Source: Bacillota bacterium
GTDB lineage: Bacteria; Bacillota; UBA994
Direction: 5' to 3'
Length of the DNA stretch: 64,000 nt
NCBI GenBank assembly: GCA_009773495.1
Contig: WSXW01000002.1
Span: 62,001-126,000, forward strand
Position numbers and translations under genes: made by a program
Shown: piece after piece, positions 29,685 through 40,275 of the stretch
Numbering within the stretch: position 1 is the first letter of the stretch
Layout of the letters: every line of letters starts with the position of its first letter
Notes under the pieces: model-generated
What the model was told of the DNA's origin: nothing
The model's input: only the letters and a program-made list of their open reading frames with translations
The model's database searches: none

Positions 29685-31349
29685 ATGTTAGAGGTGAGAG
29701 CGGTGGACTTTGGAAGCATGTTCTACGTAGTACAAGTGTTCTTCGCAATAGTAATCGGACTGTACTTTCTAAACCTACTTCGCTCGCAACAGGGAAGCAA
29801 AGTGGCGGTGGAAAAAGAATCCCGTAAAGAAACAGATAAGCTGCGTAAACTCAGGGGGATTACTTTAACCGAGCCGTTGTCTGAGCGCACCCGCCCCAGC
29901 AAATTTGCCGATGTTGTGGGTCAAGCAGATGGGGTCAAAACCCTCCGTGCGGCACTATGCGGGACTAATCCGCAGCATGTTATTATCTATGGTCCGCCGG
30001 GCGTAGGCAAAACAGCGGCGGCACGCCTTGTATTAGAGGAGGCTAGGCGGACACCAGGGTCACCATTTGGATCTGAGGCCAAATTCATTGAATTAGATGC
30101 TACGACAGCTCGTTTCGACGAAAGAGGAATCGCCGATCCCTTAATTGGGTCTGTTCATGACCCCATTTACCAAGGGGCCGGTGCCATGGGCATGGCCGGT
30201 ATACCTCAGCCCAAACCTGGTGCCGTCACTAAGGCTCATGGCGGGGTACTCTTTATAGATGAGATTGGCGAGCTTCATCCTATTCAAATGAATAAGCTCC
30301 TTAAGGTGCTTGAAGACCGTAAAGTTTTTTTGGAGAGTGCCTACTACTCATCTGAGGATAGCAATGTCCCATCTCATATTCATGATATCTTCCAAAATGG
30401 ACTTCCGGCAGACTTTCGTTTGGTAGGCGCAACTACCCGATCTCCGGAACAACTTCCCCCGGCTATCCGCTCACGTTGTCTGGAGATATTTTTTCGACCC
30501 CTCAGGAGTGAGCAGCTAGCTCAAATTGCCCAGAATGCCGCCGATAGAATCGGTATTATATTAGAAGATAGCGCCAACAACCTGTTGTCACGCTACGCTC
30601 ACAATGGGCGTGAAGCAGTGAACATTATCCAGATTGCCGCTGGTGTTGCTGGAGGCGAAGGGCGTAATCAGCTGTCCGCTTCGGACATTGAGTGGGTGAT
30701 CAACTCCACTAACTGTACACCGCGCCATGAACCGAAGATACCCTCAGAGCCTGCCATTGGTGTCGCAAACGGTCTAGCGGTGTTCGGTCCTGCCCTAGGT
30801 ACAATTCTTGAGTTAGAGGTCTTAGCGACCCCAGCTAGAGGCCGAGGGATAGTAAAGGTAACAGGCATAGCTGAAGAAGAAGAGATCGGCAACACGCAGC
30901 ACGTTATACGCCGCAAAAGCATGGTCTCTAATTCGGTAGACACAGTAATTACAGTGCTGAAAGGGCTTTTAGAAGAAGACCCGCGCAAGTACGACTTGCA
31001 CATCAACTTTCCTGGTGGAATTCCTGTAGATGGACCCTCAGCCGGAGTGGCCATGGCGGTTGCTTCTTACTCAGCCATTAAGAAAATACCCGTCAACAAT
31101 TTAGTTGCTATGACCGGTGAAATCTCTGTGCGGGGTTTAGTCAAGCCAGTAGGTGGAGTTGCGGCCAAGCTAGAGGCAGCCACCTTCGCAGGGGTGAAAG
31201 TGGCGCTAATCCCAGCCGAGAATTGGCAAGAAAGTTTCGCCAGAATTTCTGGCCTTAAGGTCATCCCTATCAAGCACATAAATGAGGCGTTAGAGCTCTG
31301 CTTTGTAGCAAGGCCAGATATACGAGTAGAATTAATCACTGCGACGTAA
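29685..31349 (+). CDS. lonB: ATP-dependent protease LonB
   Basis: N-terminal [33 protein letters not shown]; Lon protease domain FPGGIPVDGPSAGVAMAVA...GEISVRGLVKPVGGV. Confidence 0.94.
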   Translation: MLEVRAVDFGSMFYVVQVFFAIVIGLYFLNLLRSQQGSKVAVEKESRKETDKLRKLRGITLTEPLSERTRPSKFADVVGQADGVKTLRAALCGTNPQHVIIYGPPGVGKTAAARLVLEEARRTPGSPFGSEAKFIELDATTARFDERGIADPLIGSVHDPIYQGAGAMGMAGIPQPKPGAVTKAHGGVLFIDEIGELHPIQMNKLLKVLEDRKVFLESAYYSSEDSNVPSHIHDIFQNGLPADFRLVGATTRSPEQLPPAIRSRCLEIFFRPLRSEQLAQIAQNAADRIGIILEDSANNLLSRYAHNGREAVNIIQIAAGVAGGEGRNQLSASDIEWVINSTNCTPRHEPKIPSEPAIGVANGLAVFGPALGTILELEVLATPARGRGIVKVTGIAEEEEIGNTQHVIRRKSMVSNSVDTVITVLKGLLEEDPRKYDLHINFPGGIPVDGPSAGVAMAVASYSAIKKIPVNNLVAMTGEISVRGLVKPVGGVAAKLEAATFAGVKVALIPAENWQESFARISGLKVIPIKHINEALELCFVARPDIRVELITAT

Positions 31350-31443
31350 GCCCGCACTAGCGGGCTGTTTTTCTGTGGCGTATACTATTCTTACCGCATA
31401 TAACATAATCACGACACAAACGTAGCTCCTAGGAGGTGTCACC

Positions 31444-33768
31444 TTGAACATTAACCAACTTCCATTGCTCCCCCTGCGGGGCTACCTAGTATTCCCCCAT
31501 AGCATGTTGAACCTCGACGTCGGTAGGGTTAAGTCAGTCGATGCTGTCAATGCTGCTATGCAAGATGATGGGCAGATCATACTAGCGACTCAGGCTGATG
31601 TAAATGTCGAAGACCCCACTTCAGAGGATATTCATTCCGTAGGTACATTAGCGATTATTAGACAGGTCATTGCGCTACCCGGAGGCACAGTACGTGTTCT
31701 TGTAGAAGGTCAATCACGTGTTCTGATCAAACGGGTTGTTTCCGACCAGCCATACATGATAGCAGATGTCGAAGTACTGCCTGATCATATCGACGACGCT
31801 GTTTTTTGTGAGGCTCTTATGCGTCGTCTATTGGAGAGTTTCGAGCAGTTTGTCAAAGTAGGCAAGAAAATTGCTCACGAAGTCTATGCTACAGTGAGCT
31901 CAATTGATGCGCCGGGCCATATGGCGGATACTATTGCTTCGCACCTCAGTCTGGCGATTGAAGACAGGCAGAGTGTTTTAGCGACCCATGACGTTGCTGA
32001 GCGTCTAGAACGAGTAGACGAGTATGTGGCACGTGAACTCGAGATCTTGGAAATTGAAAAACGATTGGGTCAAAGAGTGCGTAAGCAAATGGAAAAAAAC
32101 CAACGGGAGTATTATCTGCGCGAGCAAATGAAGGCAATCCAAAAAGAACTCGGACAGAAAGACGAGCGAGTAGCCGAATCTGACGAGTTACGACTTAGAA
32201 TTGAGCAGCTGAAGTTACCAAAAGAAGTTGAGGAGCGGTGCCTTAAAGAAGTGGACCGCCTTGAACGCATGCCTCCTGGCGTGGCTGAGGCGGTTGTGGT
32301 ACGTAATTACCTCGACTGGACCTTGGCTTTGCCGTGGAATAATCAAACAGAAGACGAACTTGACATTCGCAAAGCTGAGGCTATTCTTAATGAAGACCAT
32401 TATGGCTTAGAGAAGGTAAAAGCCCGCATATTAGAGTTTTTGGCCGTTCGTCATCTCACAAATACACTCAAGGGTCCCATACTGTGTTTGGTAGGCCCCC
32501 CGGGTGTAGGCAAGACATCTTTAGCTCGATCTGTCGCTCGCTCTCTTTCACGCAACTTTGTACGTATGTCTCTCGGAGGCGTGCGTGACGAAGCTGAGAT
32601 TCGAGGTCATCGGCGTACCTATGTCGGCGCCATGCCCGGAAGAGTAATCCAAGGCTTGCGCCAGGTCAAAACTCGTAATCCCGTCTTCTTGCTCGACGAA
32701 ATAGACAAGATGAGTATGGATTTTCGTGGCGATCCATCGGCAGCTCTCTTAGAGGTGCTAGATCCAGAGCAGAATAATACCTTTGCGGATCACTACGTTG
32801 AATTATCATTTGACTTGTCGCAGGTATTGTTCATAACTACCGCTAATTCTCGATATAGCATCCCGCGGCCTCTGCTCGACCGTATGGAATTAATTACTAT
32901 TTCTGGCTATACAGAAGAGGAGAAAGTTCAAATAGCCCTGCGACACCTGATTCCCAAAGCCTTCGCTGCACATGGTCTGACTGAATCTCAGATATCTATT
33001 AGTGAAGCAGCGGTGCGAAAAATTACAAATGAGTACACACGTGAGGCCGGTGTGCGGAATTTAGAGCGTGAAATTGCTAGCGTGTGTCGAAAGGTTGCCA
33101 AGGAAATAGTTGGAGGGCATGCAAAAATCATAGCTATTAATGTGCAGAACCTGCATAGCTATTTGGGAGCTCCTCGTTTCCGCTATAACTTAGCTGAACA
33201 GCGCGATGAGGTTGGCATTTCGACCGGGTTAGTTTGGACCGAGGTGGGAGGCGATACAGCAACAATCGAGGTCACTGTGATGAATGGGAAGGGTAGCCTC
33301 ATTCTCACCGGACAGCTAGGTGAAGTAATGCGGGAATCAGCTCAAGCAGCCTATAGTTACATTCGGTCGCGCGCAGGCGAGCTTGGCATCGATACGGAGT
33401 TCTATCAAAACAACGATATCCACGTCCATATTCCTGAAGGGTCAATCCCTAAGGACGGACCTTCTGCAGGCATAACGCTAGCAACTGCGTTAGCATCAGC
33501 ATTGGCTAAAAGGCCTGTGCGTCACGAAGTAGCCATGACAGGGGAGATCACTTTGCGCGGGAGAGTCCTGCCTATTGGCGGGCTAAAAGAAAAACTCTTG
33601 GCGGCACATCGCTCTGGGGTGAAGACAGTGTTAGTGCCGCGGGACAACAAACGAGACCTAGACGAAGTCCCACGCAATATCTTACGTAAGCTTACGATTC
33701 ATCTAGTCGACAATATGTCAGAGGTATTAGACTTGGCACTGCTTCCCAGAATTGATAGTCATGTTTAA
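31444..33768 (+). CDS. lon: Endopeptidase La (Lon)
   Basis: [86 protein letters not shown]. Confidence 0.98.
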   Translation: MNINQLPLLPLRGYLVFPHSMLNLDVGRVKSVDAVNAAMQDDGQIILATQADVNVEDPTSEDIHSVGTLAIIRQVIALPGGTVRVLVEGQSRVLIKRVVSDQPYMIADVEVLPDHIDDAVFCEALMRRLLESFEQFVKVGKKIAHEVYATVSSIDAPGHMADTIASHLSLAIEDRQSVLATHDVAERLERVDEYVARELEILEIEKRLGQRVRKQMEKNQREYYLREQMKAIQKELGQKDERVAESDELRLRIEQLKLPKEVEERCLKEVDRLERMPPGVAEAVVVRNYLDWTLALPWNNQTEDELDIRKAEAILNEDHYGLEKVKARILEFLAVRHLTNTLKGPILCLVGPPGVGKTSLARSVARSLSRNFVRMSLGGVRDEAEIRGHRRTYVGAMPGRVIQGLRQVKTRNPVFLLDEIDKMSMDFRGDPSAALLEVLDPEQNNTFADHYVELSFDLSQVLFITTANSRYSIPRPLLDRMELITISGYTEEEKVQIALRHLIPKAFAAHGLTESQISISEAAVRKITNEYTREAGVRNLEREIASVCRKVAKEIVGGHAKIIAINVQNLHSYLGAPRFRYNLAEQRDEVGISTGLVWTEVGGDTATIEVTVMNGKGSLILTGQLGEVMRESAQAAYSYIRSRAGELGIDTEFYQNNDIHVHIPEGSIPKDGPSAGITLATALASALAKRPVRHEVAMTGEITLRGRVLPIGGLKEKLLAAHRSGVKTVLVPRDNKRDLDEVPRNILRKLTIHLVDNMSEVLDLALLPRIDSHV

Positions 33769-34402
33769 GGTTATGTCAGCGGAAATAGTACTCTCGGCTC
33801 TAAGGCTCAATCACATGCCTACAGAGGGGCTGCCTGAGATTGCTCTGATTGGCCGGAGCAATGTAGGAAAGTCTTCCTTGGTCAACGCTATGCTCGGAAG
33901 AAGAAGTCTGGCCCGCATTAGCTCTAGCCCCGGCAAAACACGTCTGATGAACTTTTACCTGATTAACCAAGAGTTCTACCTTGTAGATGTGCCTGGCTAT
34001 GGCTATGCGAAATTTGCACAAACCGAACGCTTAGAGCTGCGAAAATATCTTGAGGTATACTTGGCGAAACGAAATCAGCTACAGCTCGTAGTACAACTGG
34101 TGGACTTTCGCCACCCACCTTCGCGCGAGGATATCATTATGCACGTTCTCGTAAGAAATAGTGGGGTTGCTCTAAAGGTGGTGGCAACAAAGGCAGATAA
34201 AGTAGCTCGCTCGCAGCACCAAGCACATGAAAAAATGCTGCTAGAGGCCTTGCGGCTTCACCCTGGCGAGCTAATAGTGACGTCCGCTTCCGGGAAAAGC
34301 GGCATCGATGAGTTATGGACCCATATCGCTGATGCATTTCCCGATGTGTTAGGAGGTTGCAGCACTATTGAGCAGGTTGAGGATACTAAAGGTAGAAATT
34401 AG
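33767..34402 (+). CDS. ysxC: Ribosome biogenesis GTP-binding protein YsxC/EngB
   Basis: LPEIALIGRSNVGKSSLVNAMLGRRSLARISSSPGKTRLMNFY...VDVPGYGYAKF. Confidence 0.95.
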   Translation, partial: KVMSAEIVLSALRLNHMPTEGLPEIALIGRSNVGKSSLVNAMLGRRSLARISSSPGKTRLMNFYLINQEFYLVDVPGYGYAKFAQTERLELRKYLEVYLAKRNQLQLVVQLVDFRHPPSREDIIMHVLVRNSGVALKVVATKADKVARSQHQAHEKMLLEALRLHPGELIVTSASGKSGIDELWTHIADAFPDVLGGCSTIEQVEDTKGRN

Positions 34403-34448
34403 CGGTAAAAAAAATGGGATTTAGTAATTTAGAGTTTGGAATAATAAA

Positions 34449-35492
34449 ATGGAGGAAGGAATAAAAATGGGGCTAAAGGTGGTTCTCCTCTACAACCTTA
34501 TAGGAGAGGTGCAGGAGTCTGAAGAAGATCCTCCTGACTCGCAAGCGGAATTTGACTCAGAAAGTACAATACGCGCGATCAAGGACGCCTTAGAACAGCT
34601 TGGATGTGATGTGACATGTCTAGATGGTGGACCTACCGCATTCTTTCGCTTAGCCAACAGTAACTTTGACCTCGCCTTTAACATTTGCGAAGGACGCAAG
34701 GGTAGGAATCGGGAGGCACAGATCCCCGCCATCCTTGAGATGCTCGGCATCCCTTATACTGGATCAGATGTATTGACCTTAGCTGTCAGTCTAGATAAGG
34801 CCGCTACGAAGAAGTTATTGGCCTACGATGGGATACCAACCCCGTGCTTTCAAGTTTTTCACGACTCTTCGGAGCCATTAGACGCACACCTGCGCTTTCC
34901 CTTATTCGTAAAGCCTGTCCATGAGGGATCCTCCATGGGCATTAGTGCGAGTTCGAAGGTTAACGATGAGACTGAACTGCGGCGTCAGGTCGATTTCGTC
35001 TGTAGCACCTACCGTCAGCCAGCCTTAGTTGAAGAGTTTATTGCCGGCAGGGAGTTTACCATTGGAATTATTGGCAATGGTTTAGAGATTCGCACACTGC
35101 CTATCATGGAAATTGATTTTTCGAAGGTTTCTTCTGAAGCAAATGGTATTTACACCTATCAGTTTAAGAAGGAGTGGACAGCGCGGGAGAACTTTTTGTG
35201 TCCAGCTCCCGTCGATGGGGAAATTGCAGAGCACATGCGTTGTATAGCTCTCCGCGCATTTCATTCTATCGGCTGCAGAGACTATGCACGGGTCGACTTT
35301 AGGCTTTCAGAAGACGGCATACCTTATGTTATCGAGATTAATCCACTGCCTGGTTTAGCCCCAGGGTACAGTGACTTTCCCGTTTCAGCCGAAGCAGCAG
35401 GGCTACAGTTCCCGCAACTCATCGCTGAAATACTTAACACCGCTATTTGCCGCGTGCGCGGAGTCAGCTTACTGGCTAGAACGGCAACTTAG
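34449..35492 (+). CDS. ATP-grasp ligase, D-alanine--D-alanine ligase-like
   Basis: FDLAFNICEGRKGRNREAQIPAILEMLGIPYTGSDVLTLAVSLDKAATKKLL...LFVKPVHEGSSMGI...VEEFIAGREFTIGI...YARVDFRLSEDGIPYVIEINPLPGL. Confidence 0.87.
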   Translation: MEEGIKMGLKVVLLYNLIGEVQESEEDPPDSQAEFDSESTIRAIKDALEQLGCDVTCLDGGPTAFFRLANSNFDLAFNICEGRKGRNREAQIPAILEMLGIPYTGSDVLTLAVSLDKAATKKLLAYDGIPTPCFQVFHDSSEPLDAHLRFPLFVKPVHEGSSMGISASSKVNDETELRRQVDFVCSTYRQPALVEEFIAGREFTIGIIGNGLEIRTLPIMEIDFSKVSSEANGIYTYQFKKEWTARENFLCPAPVDGEIAEHMRCIALRAFHSIGCRDYARVDFRLSEDGIPYVIEINPLPGLAPGYSDFPVSAEAAGLQFPQLIAEILNTAICRVRGVSLLARTAT

Positions 35493-35599
35493 GAGCGTGG
35501 GGGACACACCGCTTTTTCTATAGTCTACAAATCACTAACCCAACTTTCGACCGATCTCCTCCAAAACACGCGAGTGGTAGGCAGCTCCTTTTGGCTCCT

Positions 35600-35798
35600 T
35601 AACTTATTCTTGGGAGAGATGTGCGCTACAGATCTTGACTGGAGTGGCCACAATTCTTGGTATTGATGCTCTATTCTATTGGTGCTCTGCCCTTTATACC
35701 GGACACCAGTGTTTTAGGCATTTTATATTACGATACCTATAGGAACTATTGTCTTCACACTGGGTGTCTCGAGAATTGAGTTATATCGTAAACACTAG
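35600..35798 (+). pseudogene. Decayed remnant of a membrane-protein C-terminus (approximate limits)
   Basis: Frame-shifted hydrophobic fragments VLMLYSIGALPFIPDTSVLGIL (frame of 35666) then TIPIGTIVFTLGVSRIELYRKH* (35730-35798); no intact ORF. Confidence 0.35.
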
Positions 35799-35823
35799 AG
35801 TCAGGATCGGTAGCCTCATACAA

Positions 35824-35861
35824 AAAGACAGTCTCCCTGGGATTCCAGAGAGACTGTCTTT
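35824..35861 (+). terminator. Hairpin terminator
   Basis: AAAGACAGTCTC-CCTGGGATTCCAGA-GAGACTGTCTTT. Confidence 0.75.
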
Positions 35862-35960
35862 CTTATTGCTAATCGGGATGGGTACTGGGCCTCCACGAGT
35901 CAGTGCCTCGTGGCTACACTAACGTGTGGTACGCTGAACGACGGTGTAATACACCGCCGC

Positions 35961-36014
35961 TACCAGCAGCTAGGAGCTAGGACCGCCATGCGCTATGCGC
36001 TATGTGCCATGTGC
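35961..36014. repeat. Short-word repeat element (locus D)
   Basis: CAGCAGCTAGGAGCTAGGACCGCCATGCGCTATGCGCTATGTGCCATGTGC. Confidence 0.5.
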
Positions 36015-36021
36015 AACCCCG

Positions 36022-36067
36022 TCAGTAGGAAAGCAGGAACGCTATCGCGCTCCTGCTTTCCTACTGA
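36022..36067 (-). terminator. Hairpin overlapping the stop codon of the minus-strand ABC operon
   Basis: TCAGTAGGAAAGCAGGA-12nt-TCCTGCTTTCCTACTGA (17-bp perfect stem). Confidence 0.7.
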
Positions 36068-36903
36068 TGGTGCGCCACTATTTTCTTTTCGAACAACACC
36101 ACAAGCTGATACATTACCGCTGCCGCTACTGCTAAGAGCAGCACACTGGTCATAACTAAGTGCATGTTGAGCACCTGGCCGCCGTAGATGGCAAGGTACC
36201 CAAGCCCCGCACGGGATACGAGGAACTCACCCACAATAACACCGACCCATGATAGCCCTACGTTGACCTTCAGCGCGGACAGGATCGTTGGCAGGCTCCC
36301 TGGTAGCACGATGTATTTGAATGCCTGCCACTTTGTAGCTCCAAAGGAATTTACCAGCTTAAGCTTTAATGGGTCTACCTCTTGAAAGCCGCTGTGCACG
36401 ACGAGAATAGTGGTGATCAAGGATATGGCTAAAGCCATAGCGACAATTGTGGTGGGGCTAGTACCTAACCACACAATAAACAAGGGGCCTAGAGCAATCT
36501 TAGGCAAGCTGTTAAGCACAACTAGGTAGGGATCCAAAGTGCGGCTGACATTTGGCCACCACCATAGAACGGCGGCAAGCAAGGTGCCGATTACAGTGCC
36601 ACCTATAAAGCCAATTACGGTCTCCAGGCTAGTTACGCCAACATGTAAATATAGGCTGCCATTTGCGTGTAAAGAAAGCACTGTTTGCCACACCCGGGTA
36701 GGACGACTGACTAGAAAGGCATCGACTATTTTGTGCTCTGCGGCGAATTCCCACAGGGTGAAGAAGCCCACAAGCAGAGCAATTTGTATTAAGGTAATTG
36801 TGGCACGGGTAAGTAACACCTTAGCAAGATAATCCGCATGCTCTTCTGTCTGCGCCTGCTTACTCAAGTAGTATCGTCTAAGAAGTTTTTTCAGTAGCAA
36901 CAC
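36061..36903 (-). CDS. ABC transporter permease (SsuC/TauC/ThiX-like)
   Basis: Hydrophobic; EAA-like loop FGATKWQAFKYIVLPGSLPTILSALKVNVGLSWVGVIVGEFL. Confidence 0.92.
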   Translation of the reverse strand: MLLLKKLLRRYYLSKQAQTEEHADYLAKVLLTRATITLIQIALLVGFFTLWEFAAEHKIVDAFLVSRPTRVWQTVLSLHANGSLYLHVGVTSLETVIGFIGGTVIGTLLAAVLWWWPNVSRTLDPYLVVLNSLPKIALGPLFIVWLGTSPTTIVAMALAISLITTILVVHSGFQEVDPLKLKLVNSFGATKWQAFKYIVLPGSLPTILSALKVNVGLSWVGVIVGEFLVSRAGLGYLAIYGGQVLNMHLVMTSVLLLAVAAAVMYQLVVLFEKKIVAHHQ

Positions 36904-37669
36904 TTAACTCCATCTCCTCCCAGATGCGGTTAAAGTACTTCCCGAACTCTGGAGCACGCCGCCGGAGCAATGGTTGCTTTTCTCCCGCAGAGAGTTCGAT
37001 AGGCAAATTCCATTTCACCCTACCAGGGCGGTTAGTTAAGACAATTACCCGGTCGCACATGGCGATGGCCTCAGGTATGTCGTGTGTAACCAGTACGCAA
37101 GTCTTGCCCGACTTTCTTAGGATGGTGCTTACATCATTCTGCAGGGTTAGTCTCGAGGTATAGTCTAGGGCTGAAAAGGGCTCATCTAGTAGGCAAATAG
37201 CGGGCTCGGTAGCCAGTGTGCGCACCAAAGCCACTCTCTGACGCATACCGCCTGATAACTGACGCGGGTACAAATGGCGGAATTCCTCCAAGCCATACTC
37301 ATTGAGTAGGGTTACGGTGGTCAGGCGCTTTTCGGCACTGACGCGGCCCATAATTTCAAGCCCGAGTAGAGCATTCCCTTCAATAGTGCGCCACTCCAGT
37401 AGGCAATCCTGTTGAAGCATATAGGCCGATTGACTACTTGGGCCCCGGACCTCTTGACCAAAGACTTCTACCCGGCCCGAAGTAGGCAGCAGTAAACCGG
37501 CAATGAGCGACAGCAGCGTCGATTTGCCGCTGCCGCTCGGTCCTACTATGCCCACGAACTCTCCCTGCTCTATCGCGAGATCTACGCTATTAACGGCATG
37601 GACTTCCCCTTTTTCGGTCATGTATTTGAGGCTGACGCGATTAAGGCGGATAGCAGTTGTCATGGGCAA
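36878..37669 (-). CDS. ABC transporter ATP-binding protein (nitrate/sulfonate/taurine type)
   Basis: GIVGPSGSGKSTLLSLIAGLL; LSGGMRQRVALVRTLATEPAICLLDEPFSALD. Confidence 0.95.
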   Translation of the reverse strand: MPMTTAIRLNRVSLKYMTEKGEVHAVNSVDLAIEQGEFVGIVGPSGSGKSTLLSLIAGLLLPTSGRVEVFGQEVRGPSSQSAYMLQQDCLLEWRTIEGNALLGLEIMGRVSAEKRLTTVTLLNEYGLEEFRHLYPRQLSGGMRQRVALVRTLATEPAICLLDEPFSALDYTSRLTLQNDVSTILRKSGKTCVLVTHDIPEAIAMCDRVIVLTNRPGRVKWNLPIELSAGEKQPLLRRRAPEFGKYFNRIWEEMELSVATEKTS

Positions 37670-37689
37670 CCTCCTTACAGCCGTGAGCC

Positions 37690-38694
37690 CTATTTAATGG
37701 CTTCTACAGCTTTTTGTGCAAATGTCGTGTTTACAACCTTTTCGTAAGGTACCTTGACTGTTAGTTCACCGGCTTGGATCATTAAGTTCTGCAAATTATC
37801 CAGGGCTTCTGCGGGTAATATAGGGTTAGCAGCCCAGACTCCTAGGATCTTGTAACGCTCAATTATCTCTGCCATATGGGACTGATCCATGTCTGGGAAT
37901 GAAGGTGCGATGGTTTTTGCGATGTCGGACGCAGAAGACTTATGCACCCATAATTGAGCCTTATAAATTGCACGGGTAAAATTCTCGATTACACTAGGGT
38001 TTTTCTCCATGTAGCTTTTGGTAGCATGGAATACAGTGTAGGGGAGAATACCGCTAGTCTTACTCATGGATGTGACTACGTAACCGGCTCCTGTTTTGAC
38101 GAGTAAGCTAGCGCCAGGTTCCCATACCTGTAAATAGTCGCCTATGCCTTCTTTAAAGGCGGCAGCTGTTGCTGTCAACCCTATATTCTGAACAATCTCT
38201 ACATCTTTCTGTGGGTTAAGGCCATTAATAAGCAGGCTGTGCTCTAGAACCATTTGGGGAACGCCGCCTTTGCGGCCTCCAATAATGACTTTCCCTCGAG
38301 TTTCAGTCCAAGCGAAATCATCACGTTGTTCGCGTCCTACGAGAAAGGAACCGTCTTTTTGGCATAAGAGCCCAAAGGCAATAATCGGGTTTCCCGCACC
38401 TTGGTTCCAAGTGTATACTGCCGCTTCGGAACCAAAAAGGGCAACTTGGGCACTGCCGGAGAGTAAGGCCGCCGCACCTTTATCAGCGCCATTGGCAACA
38501 TCAATACGTACATTGAGGCCTTCCTCTAAAAAGAACCCCTTATGTAAGGCCACGTATTGCGGAGTGTAAAAGATAGAGTGTATCACTTCAGACAGAACAA
38601 TGTCAGTAACAGTTTTTTCTTTTTTACAGCCTCCCAGTGTCAATACGCTGATCAGCATCGCCGCGAGCGCCATGAAAACAAGCAGTTTGCGCAT
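37690..38694 (-). CDS. ABC transporter substrate-binding lipoprotein (NMT1/THI5-like)
   Basis: Lipobox LTLGGCKKEK; EVIHSIFYTPQYVALHKGFFLEEGLNVRI. Confidence 0.9.
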   Translation of the reverse strand: MRKLLVFMALAAMLISVLTLGGCKKEKTVTDIVLSEVIHSIFYTPQYVALHKGFFLEEGLNVRIDVANGADKGAAALLSGSAQVALFGSEAAVYTWNQGAGNPIIAFGLLCQKDGSFLVGREQRDDFAWTETRGKVIIGGRKGGVPQMVLEHSLLINGLNPQKDVEIVQNIGLTATAAAFKEGIGDYLQVWEPGASLLVKTGAGYVVTSMSKTSGILPYTVFHATKSYMEKNPSVIENFTRAIYKAQLWVHKSSASDIAKTIAPSFPDMDQSHMAEIIERYKILGVWAANPILPAEALDNLQNLMIQAGELTVKVPYEKVVNTTFAQKAVEAIK

Positions 38695-38768
38695 TCTTTG
38701 ACCTCCTTCAAACTTTCGATGTCACATAGTATGCAGAGGGGCATGTTCGAGTTACTGAACAAATAGGG

Positions 38769-38784
38769 TTTAGCTATTGCTAAA
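38769..38784. promoter_or_regulatory. Inverted repeat upstream of the oadA-like gene
   Basis: TTTAGC-TATT-GCTAAA. Confidence 0.3.
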
Positions 38785-38841
38785 TTGCTTTGTATACATT
38801 ATTCTTTGTGCTAAAGGGATCTAATTTGAGGAGTGATAATT

Positions 38842-40224
38842 TTGAAAGTGCGCATAACAGACACAACCCTCCGGGACGGGCAGCAGTCTCTACTAGCTAC
38901 CCGGATGAGAACAGAGGATATGCTTCCTCTCTGTGCTGAGCTCAATAGGGCTGGATTTTTTTCCCTAGAAGTATGGGGTGGGGCTACATTTGATAGCTGT
39001 CTACGTTTCCTAAACGAAGATCCCTGGGAAAGACTCCGTAGCCTGCGTAAAGCTCTGCCTGATACAAAGTTGCAGATGCTCCTGCGCGGCCAAAATATCC
39101 TTGGTTACAAACACTATGCGGACGATGTAGTGCGTGAGTTTGTGCGCCTGGCCATTAAGAATGGTATTGACATCATTCGCGTATTCGACGCTCTAAACGA
39201 TACTCGCAACATGGAAACAGCTATTAAAGCTATAAAAGAGTTCGGCGGGCATGCACAAGGCACAGTTGTTTACACCATTAGCCCTTTGCATAGCGCAGAC
39301 AAATTTGTAGAGACCGCTCGAACCTTAGTCGGCATGGGCGTGGACTCACTCTGTCTTAAGGATATGGCCGGTCTTATCTCCCCGACAGTTGCTTATGATC
39401 TAGTTAAGCGCTTCAAGAAAGAATTCAATATGCATGTTGCTCTGCACTCGCATTATACTAGTGGCATGGCATCTATGGCTTATCTTAAGGCCGTGGAAGC
39501 AGGGGTAGACTCCATTGATACAGCTCTATCACCGCTTGCTCTTGGCAGCAGCCAACCGTGCACAGAGACTATGGTGGCTGCGCTACAAGGAACAGAGTAT
39601 GACACAGGACTAGATATCGCCTTGCTCTCTAGTATAAGTGAAAGATTAAAGAAGTTTAAGGATGCCTACCCTGAGGCCAAGATAGCTACTTTCTCTGTGG
39701 ACACCAATGTTTTAACCTATCAGATCCCTGGCGGTATGATATCTAACTTTATTTCGCAGTTAGGCGATCAAATCGATAAGTTGCCACAGGTATTAGAGGA
39801 AGTCCCCCGTGTTCGTGCCGATCTAGGCTTCCCCCCCCTGGTGACTCCAACTAGCCAGATCGTCGGGTCGCAATCTGTACTTAATGTCGTAGGTGGAGGA
39901 CGCTACAAAATGGTATCTAACGAGGTAAAGAATTACCTTGCCGGTCAATACGGTCGTCCACCAGGTAAGATTGATGAGGCTTTCCGCAAGATCCTGATAG
40001 GAGATATGCCTGTTATCGACCACCGTCCCGCTGATTCGCTGGCGCCTGAACTTCCCGCCGCCAAGAAGGAAATCGCCGCCTTCATGGAGAACGAAGAAGA
40101 TGTGCTATCATATGCACTCTTCCCACAGGTGGCGCTCAAGTTCCTCAAGGAACGGCAGGCTCGTAAATATGGGGTTGATTTTGACCTCGCAGAATCTGCT
40201 AAAAAAGAGGGTTACCCTGTCTAG
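38842..40224 (+). CDS. oadA: Oxaloacetate decarboxylase alpha / pyruvate carboxylase subunit B-like carboxyltransferase (no biotinyl domain)
   Basis: ITDTTLRDGQQSLLATRMRTEDMLP...FDALNDTRN...LHSHYTSGMASMAYLKAVEAGVDSIDTALSPLALGSSQP; ends without an MKM biotinyl domain. Confidence 0.88.
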   Translation: MKVRITDTTLRDGQQSLLATRMRTEDMLPLCAELNRAGFFSLEVWGGATFDSCLRFLNEDPWERLRSLRKALPDTKLQMLLRGQNILGYKHYADDVVREFVRLAIKNGIDIIRVFDALNDTRNMETAIKAIKEFGGHAQGTVVYTISPLHSADKFVETARTLVGMGVDSLCLKDMAGLISPTVAYDLVKRFKKEFNMHVALHSHYTSGMASMAYLKAVEAGVDSIDTALSPLALGSSQPCTETMVAALQGTEYDTGLDIALLSSISERLKKFKDAYPEAKIATFSVDTNVLTYQIPGGMISNFISQLGDQIDKLPQVLEEVPRVRADLGFPPLVTPTSQIVGSQSVLNVVGGGRYKMVSNEVKNYLAGQYGRPPGKIDEAFRKILIGDMPVIDHRPADSLAPELPAAKKEIAAFMENEEDVLSYALFPQVALKFLKERQARKYGVDFDLAESAKKEGYPV

Positions 40225-40231
40225 TAGTAAA

Positions 40232-40262
40232 AGGGGAAGAGCTTAGTCTCTTCCCCTATTTT
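40232..40262 (+). terminator. Rho-independent terminator
   Basis: AGGGGAAGAG-CTTAGT-CTCTTCCCCT-ATTTTATT. Confidence 0.75.
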
Positions 40263-40275
40263 ATTGGAGGTGCGC

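Noticed and set aside
35910-36155. 81-aa plus-strand ORF
   Set aside because: Covers repeat locus D, a terminator hairpin and the 3' end of the minus-strand permease; spurious.
36061-38694. TPP-riboswitch-controlled ThiXYZ thiamine precursor transporter
   Set aside because: The upstream region (38695-38830) shows no recognisable TPP riboswitch core; substrate remains unassigned.
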